A model generated the notes under the pieces. It was not told where the DNA came from. It searched no databases and worked only from the letters and a program-made list of their open reading frames with translations. DNA of 62,298 nucleotides from a virus, in the IMG/VR virus record IMGVR_UViG_3300012928_000004, positions 1 through 62,298 of that record; one strand, written 5' to 3'. The position numbers were made by a program, and so were the translations under genes. Positions 16,528-24,326 of this stretch are shown here, piece after piece; position 1 is the stretch's first letter; the number at the start of each line of letters is the position of its first letter.

Positions 16528-16868
16528 AACCGCAGAGTGCTAAAGCAAAAGGTCGTAACTTCCAGAAGTGGGTAAGAGAAATGCTCATTGAGCATAAAGA
16601 TATCCACCCTGAGGACATCGAGTCCCGTAGTATGGGTGCTGGAGGAGAAGACCTTATCATGGCACGTGCTGCTAGACAGAAATTTCCATTCTCTATTGAA
16701 TGTAAAAATGTAGAGAAATTAAATGTGTATGATGCATACGACCAAGCGTGTGCCAACAGTGGTGACCACCAACCTATACTCTTCATGAAGAAAAACCGTA
16801 AGCAACCGCTGGTTGTGTTGGATGCTGAATGGTTTATTAAGCATTTCGGGGTTGACAGTCAAGGGTAA
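16524..16868 (+). CDS. PD-(D/E)XK-type nuclease
   Basis: A 114-residue protein starting at TTG 16524, which overlaps the previous stop; there is no usable ATG upstream. The pattern GRNFQKWVREML, then SMGAGGEDLIMARAARQKFPFSIECKN gives Asp at GGED and E-x-K in IECKN, the restriction-endonuclease-like catalytic triad. The size fits single-domain phage nucleases or resolvase-like enzymes. It could degrade host DNA or process phage DNA; the specific role is open. Confidence 0.7.
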   Translation: MKPQSAKAKGRNFQKWVREMLIEHKDIHPEDIESRSMGAGGEDLIMARAARQKFPFSIECKNVEKLNVYDAYDQACANSGDHQPILFMKKNRKQPLVVLDAEWFIKHFGVDSQG

Positions 16869-16881
16869 GACCATATATAAT
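16852..16881 (+). promoter_or_regulatory. Sigma-70-type promoter
   Basis: TTGACA (16852-16857), 18-nt spacer, TATAAT (16876-16881). Both boxes are perfect matches. The -35 box lies inside the end of the nuclease gene. It would drive the gene at 16907 and, through coupled starts, the oxygenase and the tRNA. Confidence 0.85.
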
Positions 16882-16906
16882 GATACGGTAGTCAACGGTG
16901 AGCACC

Positions 16907-17053
16907 ATGGACAAAGAGTCGCTTGATTTTTTGGAAGCATCAGTTGAAATTTTAATTGACCAACTTCATTACCTTGCCGACGTAGGTGAGATTGATGATG
17001 CTGAGGCAGTTGCTGACCGTATCCGTGAACTACAGGAGATGAAATCAGAATGA
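16907..17053 (+). CDS. Hypothetical small acidic protein, 48 residues
   Basis: ATG 16907 lies about 20 nt after the expected start point of the perfect promoter upstream. The protein (MDKESLDFLEASVEILIDQL and onward) is a helical, strongly acidic peptide, perhaps one long helical hairpin. The stop overlaps the next ATG as ATGA. Being the first gene after an early-type promoter, it could be a host-interaction peptide, but no function can be seen. Confidence 0.6.
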   Translation: MDKESLDFLEASVEILIDQLHYLADVGEIDDAEAVADRIRELQEMKSE

Positions 17054-17676
17054 GCACAGCAGATGTTGTGCATATGTTTAACGTCCCGATGATTCATTAT
17101 GCCATCGAGGACTGGCGCAACGCTAAAAAAAGAATTACACAAGCACTTCCTCAGATAACTGAGGAGATGCTAGAATCTAACGGAGAAATCTATACTGACT
17201 TCTTCGATGAGCAATTCAAACACTGTCTCCCACCCTACGGAGAGACAGTAATAGACATCCTGCTACCATACTTAAAGGACTTCACGGGTAAGACCCGTTG
17301 TGAATTCACCGACATGTGGTTTCAAACTGCAAAGAGGGGTATGTCACATGGAGTCCACAATCATGGTGCAAGTGGTTGGAGTGCAATACTTTACGTTGAC
17401 TTCAACTATACTGTCCATGCTGCCACCAGATTTTATTCTCCATTTAAGAATCCTTGGAATGGTAATCTAGAAGATTATCAACCACCAGTCAGGGAAGGTG
17501 ACCTAGTTATCTTTCCAGCATCTATTGCACACGAGGCACTTAGAAATGATTCAGAAATACCACGCACAATTATTTCATTTAACTTGCGAGGTAAGGTAGA
17601 TTATGTTAAGCATACTCTGTGGAAAGACGAAGGTGACCCTCGCATTGTGATACCTAGGTATCGCGACGATTGTTGA
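17050..17676 (+). CDS. 2OG-Fe(II) oxygenase family protein
   Basis: A 208-residue protein. SHGVHNHGASGWSAILYVDF provides the H-x-H pair, and GDLVIFPASIAHEALRN the distal His, in the layout of the phage 2OG-Fe(II) oxygenases that begin with a long helical N-terminal region. The RTIISFNLRG strand with Arg fits 2OG binding. It ends two bases before tRNA-Arg and is in the operon driven by the promoter at 16852-16881. Confidence 0.75.
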   Translation: MSTADVVHMFNVPMIHYAIEDWRNAKKRITQALPQITEEMLESNGEIYTDFFDEQFKHCLPPYGETVIDILLPYLKDFTGKTRCEFTDMWFQTAKRGMSHGVHNHGASGWSAILYVDFNYTVHAATRFYSPFKNPWNGNLEDYQPPVREGDLVIFPASIAHEALRNDSEIPRTIISFNLRGKVDYVKHTLWKDEGDPRIVIPRYRDDC

Positions 17677-17678
17677 CT

Positions 17679-17752
17679 GACTCAATAGCTCAGCTGGATA
17701 GAGCAACTGCCTTCTAAGCAGTCGGTCGTAGGTTCGAATCCTACTTGAGTCG
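17679..17752 (+). tRNA. tRNA-Arg (UCU)
   Basis: A complete cloverleaf of 74 nt: acceptor GACTCAA/TTGAGTC, D arm GCTC...GAGC, anticodon stem ACTGC/GCAGT with loop CTTCTAA giving anticodon TCT, and T arm GTAGG-TTCGAAT-CCTAC. The CCA end is not encoded. It reads AGA/AGG codons, which AT-richer phage genes use more than a GC-rich host. It starts 2 nt after the stop of the oxygenase gene. Confidence 0.95.
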
Positions 17753-17799
17753 CTGGGAGTATTCCCCTCCCTGGTACAATCGAATAGGAGAGCAATCTC

Positions 17800-18024
17800 A
17801 TGACTGTTGGACATCGTTTTGCAGGTAGTCTGCAAATTTTGAAGGATGCTGTTAACGGTAACATCGCGTTAGACGTTGAGTATCCAGCCCTTTTCCAAGC
17901 ACTATGTCGTTTCTATAGCGACCAGAGTGCACGTCACGTCCACTTCTGGGGACTTGATGTAGAGGAGGACTACACAATTCTGATTGATAACATGATTGCA
18001 GATGGGGTCTTGGAAACGACCTAA
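17800..18024 (+). CDS. Hypothetical protein, 74 residues
   Basis: A 74-residue protein with an AATAGGAG ribosome binding site about 12 nt before ATG 17800. The sequence (MTVGHRFAGSLQILKDAVNG and onward) looks like a compact alpha domain with FQALCRFYSDQSARHVHFWGLDVEEDY. No motif identifies it. It lies between tRNA-Arg and an oxygenase gene, with 47 nt upstream that hold a short GC-rich inverted repeat. Confidence 0.6.
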   Translation: MTVGHRFAGSLQILKDAVNGNIALDVEYPALFQALCRFYSDQSARHVHFWGLDVEEDYTILIDNMIADGVLETT

Positions 18025-18043
18025 CACTTATTACTAGACCCTT

Positions 18044-18661
18044 ATGTCAGATAACTTAGAGATAACAGCATACAAAGGACGCATTTGTGATAAGCACAAC
18101 GGTGATTTTATCTGGGGTGACTTCATTGATGAGTCCATTGTTGATGGTCTCAAAGATTTCTGGCACAATCAAGACATCATTGCATTTCATGATGGAATGG
18201 TGTTTAACGATGGGGATACTTATGTTGACAAGGACTACAAAGAATCTGTTGACCTACACATCCCCGTCTCCTTATCGCTCAAACCGATTCAAGACTATAC
18301 TCTTGCTTTGCAAGGGGTCTTGAATAAATATACCGAGAGGTTTCCATTTAGTGAACTCTCTCGGTTTTTAATTGTAGAACCTATGTCAATGCAATGGTAT
18401 CCACCTGGCGGAGGATTCAAGCAATGGCACACAGAAAGAGCAAATGCATTGCCAGGCAACGTGTATCGACACCTTGTCTTCATGACATACCTCAACGATG
18501 TCCCTGATGGTGGCACTGAATGGTTTTACCAAGACAAATATGTTCCTGCTCAAAAAGGTTACACAGTTATATGGCCTGCTGATTGGACGCACCACCATAG
18601 AGGTGTCGTTTCCAACACATCAGAAAAAGTTATCATTACAGGATGGTTTTCTTTCGTATGA
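18044..18661 (+). CDS. 2OG-Fe(II) oxygenase (prolyl 4-hydroxylase type)
   Basis: A 205-residue protein. KQWHTERA gives the H-x-E pair, followed by LVFMTYLNDVPDGGTEWFYQ, the strongly conserved P4H core, and WPADWTHHHRGVVS with the distal His. The spacing matches the P4H-type fold, with Glu instead of Asp as the acidic ligand. The substrate is unknown. It is part of a run of small accessory genes. Confidence 0.82.
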   Translation: MSDNLEITAYKGRICDKHNGDFIWGDFIDESIVDGLKDFWHNQDIIAFHDGMVFNDGDTYVDKDYKESVDLHIPVSLSLKPIQDYTLALQGVLNKYTERFPFSELSRFLIVEPMSMQWYPPGGGFKQWHTERANALPGNVYRHLVFMTYLNDVPDGGTEWFYQDKYVPAQKGYTVIWPADWTHHHRGVVSNTSEKVIITGWFSFV

Positions 18662-18670
18662 GGTGCTATA

Positions 18671-18964
18671 ATGCCAAGGTTAGGACAGCAACACATGAAA
18701 CCAGTAGTATTGCTAGAGCGTTTCCCGTATCGCTACGTTGAAACTGGCACTCTAGACAACGGTACACCAGATTACCGTATCCAGAAACTTGATTCTTATA
18801 CTAATCGTTATAAGGACATGTATCTATGTGACAATTCCATGCAACTGGACATCGCCATGGAAGACTTTGAGTATACTAAATGGTTGGACCCTGATGGGGT
18901 GCCTGCCTATGTAAAAGACACAGCACGTAATTACTATGCACAAAACATTTCAGAAAGCGACTGA
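18671..18964 (+). CDS. Hypothetical protein, 97 residues
   Basis: ATG 18671 is preceded by GAGGTG; a second in-frame ATG at 18695 would start MKPVVLLERFPYRYVE. The chain is rich in Tyr and Asp (YRIQKLDSYTNRYKDMYLCDN) and looks like a small beta-containing domain. It overlaps the next gene by 29 nt. No family recognised. Confidence 0.5.
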   Translation: MPRLGQQHMKPVVLLERFPYRYVETGTLDNGTPDYRIQKLDSYTNRYKDMYLCDNSMQLDIAMEDFEYTKWLDPDGVPAYVKDTARNYYAQNISESD

Positions 18965-19277
18965 CGCTCTGAAGGAAGCGTTTAAGGAAGCACTTGAAGA
19001 CGATAACTTCGACCAGAATACTATCAGCGAAGTCTGGAGGCACTATCAAGGCATGAAACGCATTACAAAGGACCTCCCAAAGCATGAGCATACGGATAAC
19101 CGTATCTTCCTGTCCGATGAAAACGGTATGGGTAGTGTGATGACCACAGATTTTTCATCAACATATGCTGCTGGTCCTGTCCACATTCAAGGTGGCGCAG
19201 GCAGTGATGTCATTAGTTTTGAGGATAACCTGAGTATTAATACACAGGACGGTGACGGAACTGTCACATTCATTTGA
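18936..19277 (+). CDS. Hypothetical protein, 113 residues
   Basis: The first 55 residues are a charged amphipathic helix (FQKATDALKEAFKEALEDDNFDQNTI). The second half is Gly/Asp-rich beta-like sequence (MTTDFSSTYAAGPVHIQGGAGSDVI). This split suggests a helical oligomerisation segment plus a beta tip, as in small virion proteins, but the gene lies among early-type genes. The function cannot be assigned. The perfect promoter for hli overlaps its stop. Confidence 0.5.
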   Translation: MHKTFQKATDALKEAFKEALEDDNFDQNTISEVWRHYQGMKRITKDLPKHEHTDNRIFLSDENGMGSVMTTDFSSTYAAGPVHIQGGAGSDVISFEDNLSINTQDGDGTVTFI

Positions 19278-19302
19278 CAAAAGTTTAGATTTCCTATATA
19301 AT
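19274..19302 (+). promoter_or_regulatory. Sigma-70-type promoter upstream of hli
   Basis: TTGACA (19274-19279), 17-nt spacer, TATAAT (19297-19302), perfect in both boxes and spacing. The expected start point is near 19309, giving a leader of about 20 nt before the hli ATG at 19330. Confidence 0.88.
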
Positions 19303-19329
19303 ATTGTAACGTTTCTTAACACACGACAA

Positions 19330-19530
19330 ATGACTGTAATTACTGAAGAAGGCGGACGCCAAAATATGTTTGCCACAGAACCTCCCATGCAATATGATGA
19401 GAGTTACAAGGGTTACGGTCCACATGCAGAGATGCTTAATGGCAGACTTGCAATGTTAGGATTCATCGCTGCCGTCGTTTCATACGTCTCTAGCGGCAGT
19501 ATCTTTTTCTTCGGTGCCTTCGGCATCTAA
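19330..19530 (+). CDS. hli: High-light-inducible protein (Hlip)
   Basis: 66 residues from ATG 19330. The chlorophyll-binding motif is E34-M-L-N-G-R39-L-A-M-L-G-F, followed by the single transmembrane helix FIAAVVSYVSSGSIFFF and the short C-terminal GAFGI. Hlips bind chlorophyll and carotenoid and protect photosystem assembly in thylakoid membranes. The gene has its own perfect sigma-70 promoter and is followed by a second mini-hli and a terminator, so this is a small independent transcription unit expected to be expressed early. Confidence 0.95.
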   Translation: MTVITEEGGRQNMFATEPPMQYDESYKGYGPHAEMLNGRLAMLGFIAAVVSYVSSGSIFFFGAFGI

Positions 19531-19558
19531 TCCATCAATCTATTATAGGAAAACTACC

Positions 19559-19666
19559 ATGACTCCAGAAGCAGAAAAGTTTAACGGTTGGGCAGCTATG
19601 CTCGGCATTGTTGCAGCACTTGGTGCTTATGCAACTACAGGACAAATCATTCCTGGCATCTTCTAA
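19559..19666 (+). CDS. hli: Very short high-light-inducible-like protein
   Basis: A 35-residue protein (MTPEAEKFNGWAAMLGIVAA and onward). It keeps the Hlip core ExxNGxxAMLG and one transmembrane helix ending in GQIIPGIF, but it has only seven residues before the motif and W in place of the conserved Arg. AGGA lies about 10 nt upstream of ATG 19559. It probably inserts in the thylakoid membrane and could pair with the longer Hlip, as Hlips work as dimers. Confidence 0.8.
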   Translation: MTPEAEKFNGWAAMLGIVAALGAYATTGQIIPGIF

Positions 19667-19686
19667 GAAGATTCGCATACATATCT

Positions 19687-19722
19687 GAGAGGTTGATGTT
19701 TAGCATCCCTCTCTATTTTTTT
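19687..19722 (+). terminator. Rho-independent terminator after hli pair
   Basis: GAGAGG pairs with CCTCTC across an inner GATG/CATC stem, followed by TATTTTTTT. It ends the hli transcript and separates it from the lysozyme gene. Confidence 0.85.
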
Positions 19723-19739
19723 CCTTGTTTGTTATTACT

Positions 19740-20291
19740 ATGATTTCTATTCTCTTGGCAGCATCTGTAGGTGCTGTAGCACCAGGCGGAGTGGCAGCAG
19801 ACGCGATTAAACAAACACCTCCTGCAGAAAAGCGATGGGTTTGTGATAGTTGCTCTCCAGAAGAGCAGCAAGCACTATCTTATCTGCAAGAGCACGCTAA
19901 TATCAACGACAAAAATGCACTTGCAACTATTCTTGGGAATATTAGACAGGAGTCTAATTTCCATGCCAATATATGTGAGGGAGGTGCTAGAATTCCTTAC
20001 CACGATTGCCATCGGGGTGGGTATGGCATCATTCAGTGGACCTCAGTAGGTCGATACAATAACCTCGGTAAATTTGCTGAGCGTTTTGACTGTGACCCTT
20101 CAACTTACGACTGTCAACTTCGTTACATGGTTAACGAATCAGTCTTCCAACGTCAACTCCCTTACTTCCAAGGAGGGGGTCAAACCATCACGTACTATAT
20201 GAAACCTGCTTATCGCTGGTTGGGATGGGGTATCAAAGGCAATCGTGAAGTCTATGCTTACGACTATCTAAATAAGATGAGTTACAGCTAA
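19740..20291 (+). CDS. Secreted phage-tail-lysozyme-like protein
   Basis: 183 residues from ATG 19740; an in-frame TTG at 19725 is less likely. The N-terminus MISILLAASVGAVAPGGVAA looks like an uncharged signal peptide or anchor. The rest matches the phage tail lysozyme fold: LATILGNIRQESNF with Glu71 as candidate catalytic acid, then GGYGIIQWTSVGRYNNL. Six Cys could form disulfides outside the cytoplasm. A similar domain is embedded in the 1218-residue tail protein at 47078-50734. It may act as endolysin or in host-wall remodelling. Confidence 0.72.
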   Translation: MISILLAASVGAVAPGGVAADAIKQTPPAEKRWVCDSCSPEEQQALSYLQEHANINDKNALATILGNIRQESNFHANICEGGARIPYHDCHRGGYGIIQWTSVGRYNNLGKFAERFDCDPSTYDCQLRYMVNESVFQRQLPYFQGGGQTITYYMKPAYRWLGWGIKGNREVYAYDYLNKMSYS

Positions 20292-20296
20292 AGGTC

Positions 20297-20473
20297 ATGA
20301 AGAAGTTTGCCCTTGAAATGTGTCACGAAAGAAAGGGTTGGGTCAGATTACAACACTACTCTAATCTAACTGAGCATAAAGCAAACTTCTTATACCGTCT
20401 CTGTGAGATGGCAAGTGATGCTTTTAGCAACCCCAAAACTATGAGAATTGTTGAGCAGAATGAAAATTTATAA
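20297..20473 (+). CDS. Hypothetical small protein, 58 residues
   Basis: ATG 20297 opens a 58-residue frame (MKKFALEMCHERKGWVRLQH and onward) of helical, basic character. It overlaps the next gene's start by 14 nt. A CTAAATA at 20268-20274, 22 nt upstream, may be a late promoter. The composition and tight spacing support a real gene; no function is visible. Confidence 0.5.
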   Translation: MKKFALEMCHERKGWVRLQHYSNLTEHKANFLYRLCEMASDAFSNPKTMRIVEQNENL

Positions 20474-21104
20474 GTTTGGATGCGAGCAATTTACTCCCTT
20501 TGCACCACACTGGGAGTATCTTGTTGCAGAAAAACAAACAGCATCAGATTACTCACCACTTAAGGATGAGATTCTAGAGAAAGAGAAAGATATAATTGCA
20601 CAGTTTGAATACGAGAATGACTGGGGCACAGGACTCGGAAAGAATAGTCTTACTGCACGGTCTAACAGATATAACCTGCTAACGTTTGACAATGCAGGAG
20701 TGTTACGTGAAAACATTAGAAAATTTCACGATGAATTTTTAGAGCATATTGGTATGACCATGCGTGGTCCTATCTATGTGCAGTGTTGGGCAAATGTAAT
20801 GAGAAAGAATGCCAAGATACAGGTCCACTGTCATGGTTTCTCTCCTTACTCTTACCTTAGCGGACACCTATGTGTGCAGGTAAGTGACACTCAAACACAT
20901 TATTATAATCCATATGCTGTAGAGCCATGGTCATCAGACAATCAGAATGGTAAGATGACTCTCTTCCCTACGTGGTTGAAGCATGGCACCGACCGTGTGA
21001 TGGACAGTGAAGAAAGAATCACAGTTGCATTTGACATCATGGATGAGCAAGGGTATACTATAGATGTAAAGGATGACATGAAACCTCACTGGTTTGCACT
21101 ATGA
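20460..21104 (+). CDS. 2OG-Fe(II) oxygenase family protein
   Basis: 214 residues from ATG 20460, chosen over a TTG at 20448. The core reads YVQCWANVMRKNAKIQVHCHG with an H-x-H pair, SYLSGHLCVQVSD, and FPTWLKHGTDRV with the distal His, followed by RITVAFDIM. This is the same architecture as the oxygenases at 2942 and 17050. The substrate is unknown. It overlaps the following gene by 4 nt. Confidence 0.75.
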   Translation: MKIYKFGCEQFTPFAPHWEYLVAEKQTASDYSPLKDEILEKEKDIIAQFEYENDWGTGLGKNSLTARSNRYNLLTFDNAGVLRENIRKFHDEFLEHIGMTMRGPIYVQCWANVMRKNAKIQVHCHGFSPYSYLSGHLCVQVSDTQTHYYNPYAVEPWSSDNQNGKMTLFPTWLKHGTDRVMDSEERITVAFDIMDEQGYTIDVKDDMKPHWFAL

Positions 21105-21394
21105 ATGAAGACTGGCGTTACGATGATGGTAAACTTCACGAGAGACAGATTTGTCTAACGTGTTTGATTCATAACAATATCCCTATAAATAGAGATGTAT
21201 ATGAGTTCTGTAATCATATTGTTAGTAATGGTATCCTTGGGTCTGAATTGCCAACGGAAGAGAATCCGTTGACAGATAAACTTGCAAAACATAACAACGA
21301 TATCTTTGATATGGTTGCACCAACACTCCTAAAAGAATTTAACCTATGGAATAAATTAAATGAAGGAGCCGTCAAGCACCAAAAAAACATGTAA
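21101..21394 (+). CDS. Hypothetical protein, 97 residues
   Basis: Starts as ATGA with the preceding stop. The sequence MNEDWRYDDGKLHERQICLT then CLIHNNIPINRDVYEFCNHIV has three Cys and several His, which might hold a metal, but the spacing does not match a known finger. The C-terminal half is helical. Likely co-translated with the oxygenase upstream; it could be a partner protein. Confidence 0.55.
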   Translation: MNEDWRYDDGKLHERQICLTCLIHNNIPINRDVYEFCNHIVSNGILGSELPTEENPLTDKLAKHNNDIFDMVAPTLLKEFNLWNKLNEGAVKHQKNM

Positions 21395-21494
21395 ACGAAT
21401 AATTAAAGCAGCAAAGAAACATCCTGATTGGTATACCAAAGAGGATGTTATGTATGCTAAGATGATAAAAAAAGCAATCAAAAAGAAGGATTAA
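21360..21494 (+). CDS. Small basic protein, 44 residues
   Basis: ATG 21360, overlapping the previous gene's end by 35 nt and abutting the next ATG. 17 of 44 residues are Lys or Arg; the core HPDWYTKEDVMYAKMIKKAI is a compact helix pattern. It could bind nucleic acid or host polymerase, but that is a guess based on charge. No family name can be given with confidence. Confidence 0.5.
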   Translation: MKEPSSTKKTCKRIIKAAKKHPDWYTKEDVMYAKMIKKAIKKKD

Positions 21495-22961
21495 ATGATG
21501 AGAGTTGTGATTGCAGGTGGCGGCACATCCGCATGGATGACCGCCTCTGCCCTTTGTAAAACCTATCCCAAGTGGGACATTACTATTATTACTGGTGGTC
21601 CTGCCATTGGTGTAGGTGAATCCACAACTCCACACATCAATCAATACCTAGACTACATGGGTATTGATGACATAACTTTTCTTAAAGAGGCAAAGGCAAC
21701 TTACAAAATCTCTTCAAGGTTTGAAGATTTCTCTGGTATAGGTGAAGTCTTTCACTATCCTAATGGACAATCTCTTAGGACTGACCTGACATGGCATCAA
21801 TGGATGTCTGCTAAAGAGTATACAATGATGCTGCCATCATTTGCTGAGGTATTTCAACCTGCTGTTACTATTGCAGAGGCAGGTAAACTTCCCCTCAGTC
21901 ATAAGTTGTTGCACTCATACGACTTATCGAGGGACAGAAGTTTTCACATAGATGGTAAAGCATTTTCAGAGTTTTTACAAAAAACTTACTGTAAAACTAT
22001 TAAGGTGGTTGACAGTAAGATTAAGTCCGTTCGCTACGCGGGATTCAACGTCGAGTATGTCGTGGTCGGTGGAAACCACTTTACCATCGGGGGCGAAAAA
22101 ATTTACGCAGATTTGTATATCGACTGTACTGGTCAGCAAGCAGTTATTGGTGGAAAACAATCCAGTTGGATTCCCTACGACACAATCCTCACGGATACCG
22201 CCCTCGTAAAGAAGGTTGATTACTCTCTTCTCAAACACGAGATGGTCCCCTATACAAATGCTAAGGGGATGTCTGCAGGATGGGAGTGGACTATTCCTAC
22301 ATGGGATTATGTTAGTAAGGGATATGTATTCTCTTCCAAGTATCAGGGACTAGAAGATGCCTTCCTTGAGTTTGCTCAGGAAGAACCTAGTGTCATCAAG
22401 TTTGATAATGGTAGGCACGAGAGAGCGTGGACAGCTAACGTAGTGTCCATTGGACTCTCATATGGGTTTATCGAACCGTTAGAATCTACGAGTCTGTTTA
22501 ACACAGGTCATGGCATCCTCGCCCTCATGGACATTCTGGACGAGAGTCTGCTTCCTGGTCAATTTGCTAGGGACAGATTCAACTTCAATATGTCAGAGCA
22601 TATGGACGGATGGCGTGAGTTTGTCGAAGCACATTACTATTATTCCAAGCGTCGTGACACTCCCTTCTGGAGAGCAGTTACGGATGAGGTGGAGTATGAC
22701 ATGACTGGTGCTCATCAGACTATCATGCAGGCAATGATTACTGGGGAAGAAATTCCTCACGGTCTTGACCCTATTGTGTATATACTGGCAGGGTCTGGTT
22801 ATTCCAACGTGAATTCTAGACTTGACCAGTTCTTTGGGACTGCACCTGAGGCAGATGAATTCAGTGCTCAGCATTGGTTTCTTCATCATCAGAATGTAAA
22901 ACGCTTATCCGACGAGATGCCTACCCAGCATTCTTACTTAGAAAAGACCATCTGGTCTTGA
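21495..22961 (+). CDS. FAD-dependent tryptophan-halogenase-like protein
   Basis: A 488-residue flavoprotein of the tryptophan halogenase family. It has the N-terminal FAD motif MRVVIAGGGTSAWMTA, GVGESTTP, the diagnostic W263-E-W265-T-I-P268 that keeps the family from acting as a monooxygenase, and Lys71 (ATYKISSRF) at the position of the catalytic Lys79 of PrnA. SIGLSYGFIEPLESTSLF matches the second FAD region. These enzymes use FADH2, O2 and halide to halogenate an aromatic substrate; the substrate and the reductase partner are unknown here. It lies just upstream of psbA, whose -35 box overlaps its stop. Confidence 0.88.
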   Translation: MMRVVIAGGGTSAWMTASALCKTYPKWDITIITGGPAIGVGESTTPHINQYLDYMGIDDITFLKEAKATYKISSRFEDFSGIGEVFHYPNGQSLRTDLTWHQWMSAKEYTMMLPSFAEVFQPAVTIAEAGKLPLSHKLLHSYDLSRDRSFHIDGKAFSEFLQKTYCKTIKVVDSKIKSVRYAGFNVEYVVVGGNHFTIGGEKIYADLYIDCTGQQAVIGGKQSSWIPYDTILTDTALVKKVDYSLLKHEMVPYTNAKGMSAGWEWTIPTWDYVSKGYVFSSKYQGLEDAFLEFAQEEPSVIKFDNGRHERAWTANVVSIGLSYGFIEPLESTSLFNTGHGILALMDILDESLLPGQFARDRFNFNMSEHMDGWREFVEAHYYYSKRRDTPFWRAVTDEVEYDMTGAHQTIMQAMITGEEIPHGLDPIVYILAGSGYSNVNSRLDQFFGTAPEADEFSAQHWFLHHQNVKRLSDEMPTQHSYLEKTIWS

Positions 22962-22986
22962 CAAAGTTAGGAAAAGCATATATAAT
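22958..22986 (+). promoter_or_regulatory. Sigma-70-type promoter for psbA
   Basis: TTGACA (22958-22963), 17-nt spacer, TATAAT (22981-22986), all perfect. The TGA stop of the upstream halogenase is inside the -35 box. The start point near 22993 gives a leader of about 150 nt. Confidence 0.9.
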
Positions 22987-22992
22987 AGGATG

Positions 22993-23142
22993 AGTCGTTA
23001 CACAACGACACAATCCATACTTTTGACTCCTTAAACCGAGACCTACAGGGTCATTAAACACGTCTCTCATACCTACACTGGAGGGTGGTGTAGGAATACT
23101 TACCTCAGTGCATACCCCGCACTCATACTTACCCTAAATCAA
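22993..23142 (+). promoter_or_regulatory. Structured psbA leader
   Basis: This 150-nt leader has no gene. It holds CCTACAC...GTGTAGG (23072-23094 area) and AGTGC...GCACT (around 23107-23123) inverted repeats that could form two hairpins before the start codon. Host psbA leaders control translation and stability in response to light; a similar role here is inference. Confidence 0.45.
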
Positions 23143-24219
23143 ATGACTACTCTTTCACGTCAAACGCGACTCTCTAATTGGGAATCGTTCTGCGAGTGGG
23201 TCACAAGCACAAACAACCGTCTCTATGTTGGTTGGTTTGGCGTCTTGATGATTCCTACACTGCTCGCAGCTGCTACATGCTTCATTGTTGCATTTATCGC
23301 TGCTCCTCCTGTGGACATCGATGGAATTAGAGAACCAGTTGCTGGCTCTCTCATGTATGGAAACAACATCATCTCTGGTGCTGTTGTCCCTTCTTCAAAT
23401 GCAATCGGTCTACACTTCTACCCCATCTGGGAAGCTGCTTCTCTTGATGAATGGTTGTATAACGGTGGTCCTTACCAACTCGTTGTCTTCCACTTCTTGA
23501 TTGGCATCTCTGCTTACCTTGGAAGACAGTGGGAATTGTCCTACCGTCTTGGTATGCGTCCTTGGATTTGCGTTGCTTACAGCGCACCTGTGTCTGCTGC
23601 TATGGCAGTATTCCTTGTGTATCCTTTCGGTCAAGGATCCTTCTCTGATGGTATGCCTCTTGGTATTTCAGGTACATTCAACTTTATGTTTGTATTCCAA
23701 GCAGAGCACAACATTCTGATGCACCCATTCCATATGCTTGGAGTTGCTGGTGTTTTCGGAGGGAGTCTCTTCTCCGCAATGCATGGTTCTCTAGTTACTT
23801 CTTCACTCATTCGTGAAACCACTGAGAATGAATCTCAGAATTATGGTTACAAGTTTGGTCAAGAAGAAGAGACCTACAACATCGTTGCCGCACACGGTTA
23901 CTTCGGTCGCCTTATCTTCCAATACGCTTCATTCAACAACTCAAGAAGTCTTCACTTCTTCCTTGCTGCATGGCCTGTGGTTGGTATTTGGGCAGCATCT
24001 ATGGGTGTCAGCACTATGGCATTCAACCTCAACGGATTCAACTTCAACCAGTCTGTCCTAGACAACTCTGGTAAGGTGCTTCCTACTTGGGCAGATGTCC
24101 TCAACCGTGCTAACCTCGGTATGGAAGTAATGCACGAGCGTAATGCTCACAACTTCCCATTAGACCTCGCTGCTGCTGAAAGCACACCAGTTGCTTTGAC
24201 TGCACCTGCGATTGGATAA
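23143..24219 (+). CDS. psbA: Photosystem II reaction-centre protein D1
   Basis: A complete 358-residue D1. It has five transmembrane helices, the Q-type residue at the pheophytin-binding site (GRQWELS, Q129, equal to Q130 in usual numbering), the metal and quinone-site histidines ([25 protein letters not shown]) and the C-terminal HNFPLDLA cleavage site with a 14-residue tail. There is no intron and no frameshift. Phage D1 replaces photodamaged host D1 so light reactions continue during infection. It has its own sigma-70 promoter and terminator. Confidence 0.99.
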   Translation: MTTLSRQTRLSNWESFCEWVTSTNNRLYVGWFGVLMIPTLLAAATCFIVAFIAAPPVDIDGIREPVAGSLMYGNNIISGAVVPSSNAIGLHFYPIWEAASLDEWLYNGGPYQLVVFHFLIGISAYLGRQWELSYRLGMRPWICVAYSAPVSAAMAVFLVYPFGQGSFSDGMPLGISGTFNFMFVFQAEHNILMHPFHMLGVAGVFGGSLFSAMHGSLVTSSLIRETTENESQNYGYKFGQEEETYNIVAAHGYFGRLIFQYASFNNSRSLHFFLAAWPVVGIWAASMGVSTMAFNLNGFNFNQSVLDNSGKVLPTWADVLNRANLGMEVMHERNAHNFPLDLAAAESTPVALTAPAIG

Positions 24220-24243
24220 TAATCCTTTGTCTACACACAATCT

Positions 24244-24270
24244 GGACCTGCCTAGCGGGTCCTTTTTTTT
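24244..24270 (+). terminator. Rho-independent terminator after psbA
   Basis: GGACC-TGCCTAGCG-GGTCC stem (24244-24262) with inner GC pairs, followed by eight T. It isolates psbA from psbD. Confidence 0.9.
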
Positions 24271-24326
24271 CGCTTCAATCATTTTTGCTCCATTAATGTT
24301 ACGTTTAGTAAAAGGATTATTGTCAA

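Noticed and set aside
17755-17771. GGGAG/CTCCC hairpin after tRNA-Arg as a terminator
   Set aside because: The stem is only 5 bp and no T run follows.
18667-18672. TATAAT next to the start at 18671
   Set aside because: It overlaps the start codon and has no -35 box; chance occurrence.
21184-21191. TATAAATA inside the gene at 21101-21394
   Set aside because: It lies about 170 nt before the next start codon and the downstream genes are auxiliary; likely fortuitous.
23143-24219. Possible self-splicing intron in psbA
   Set aside because: Some cyanophage psbA genes have introns, but this reading frame is continuous for the full 358 residues.
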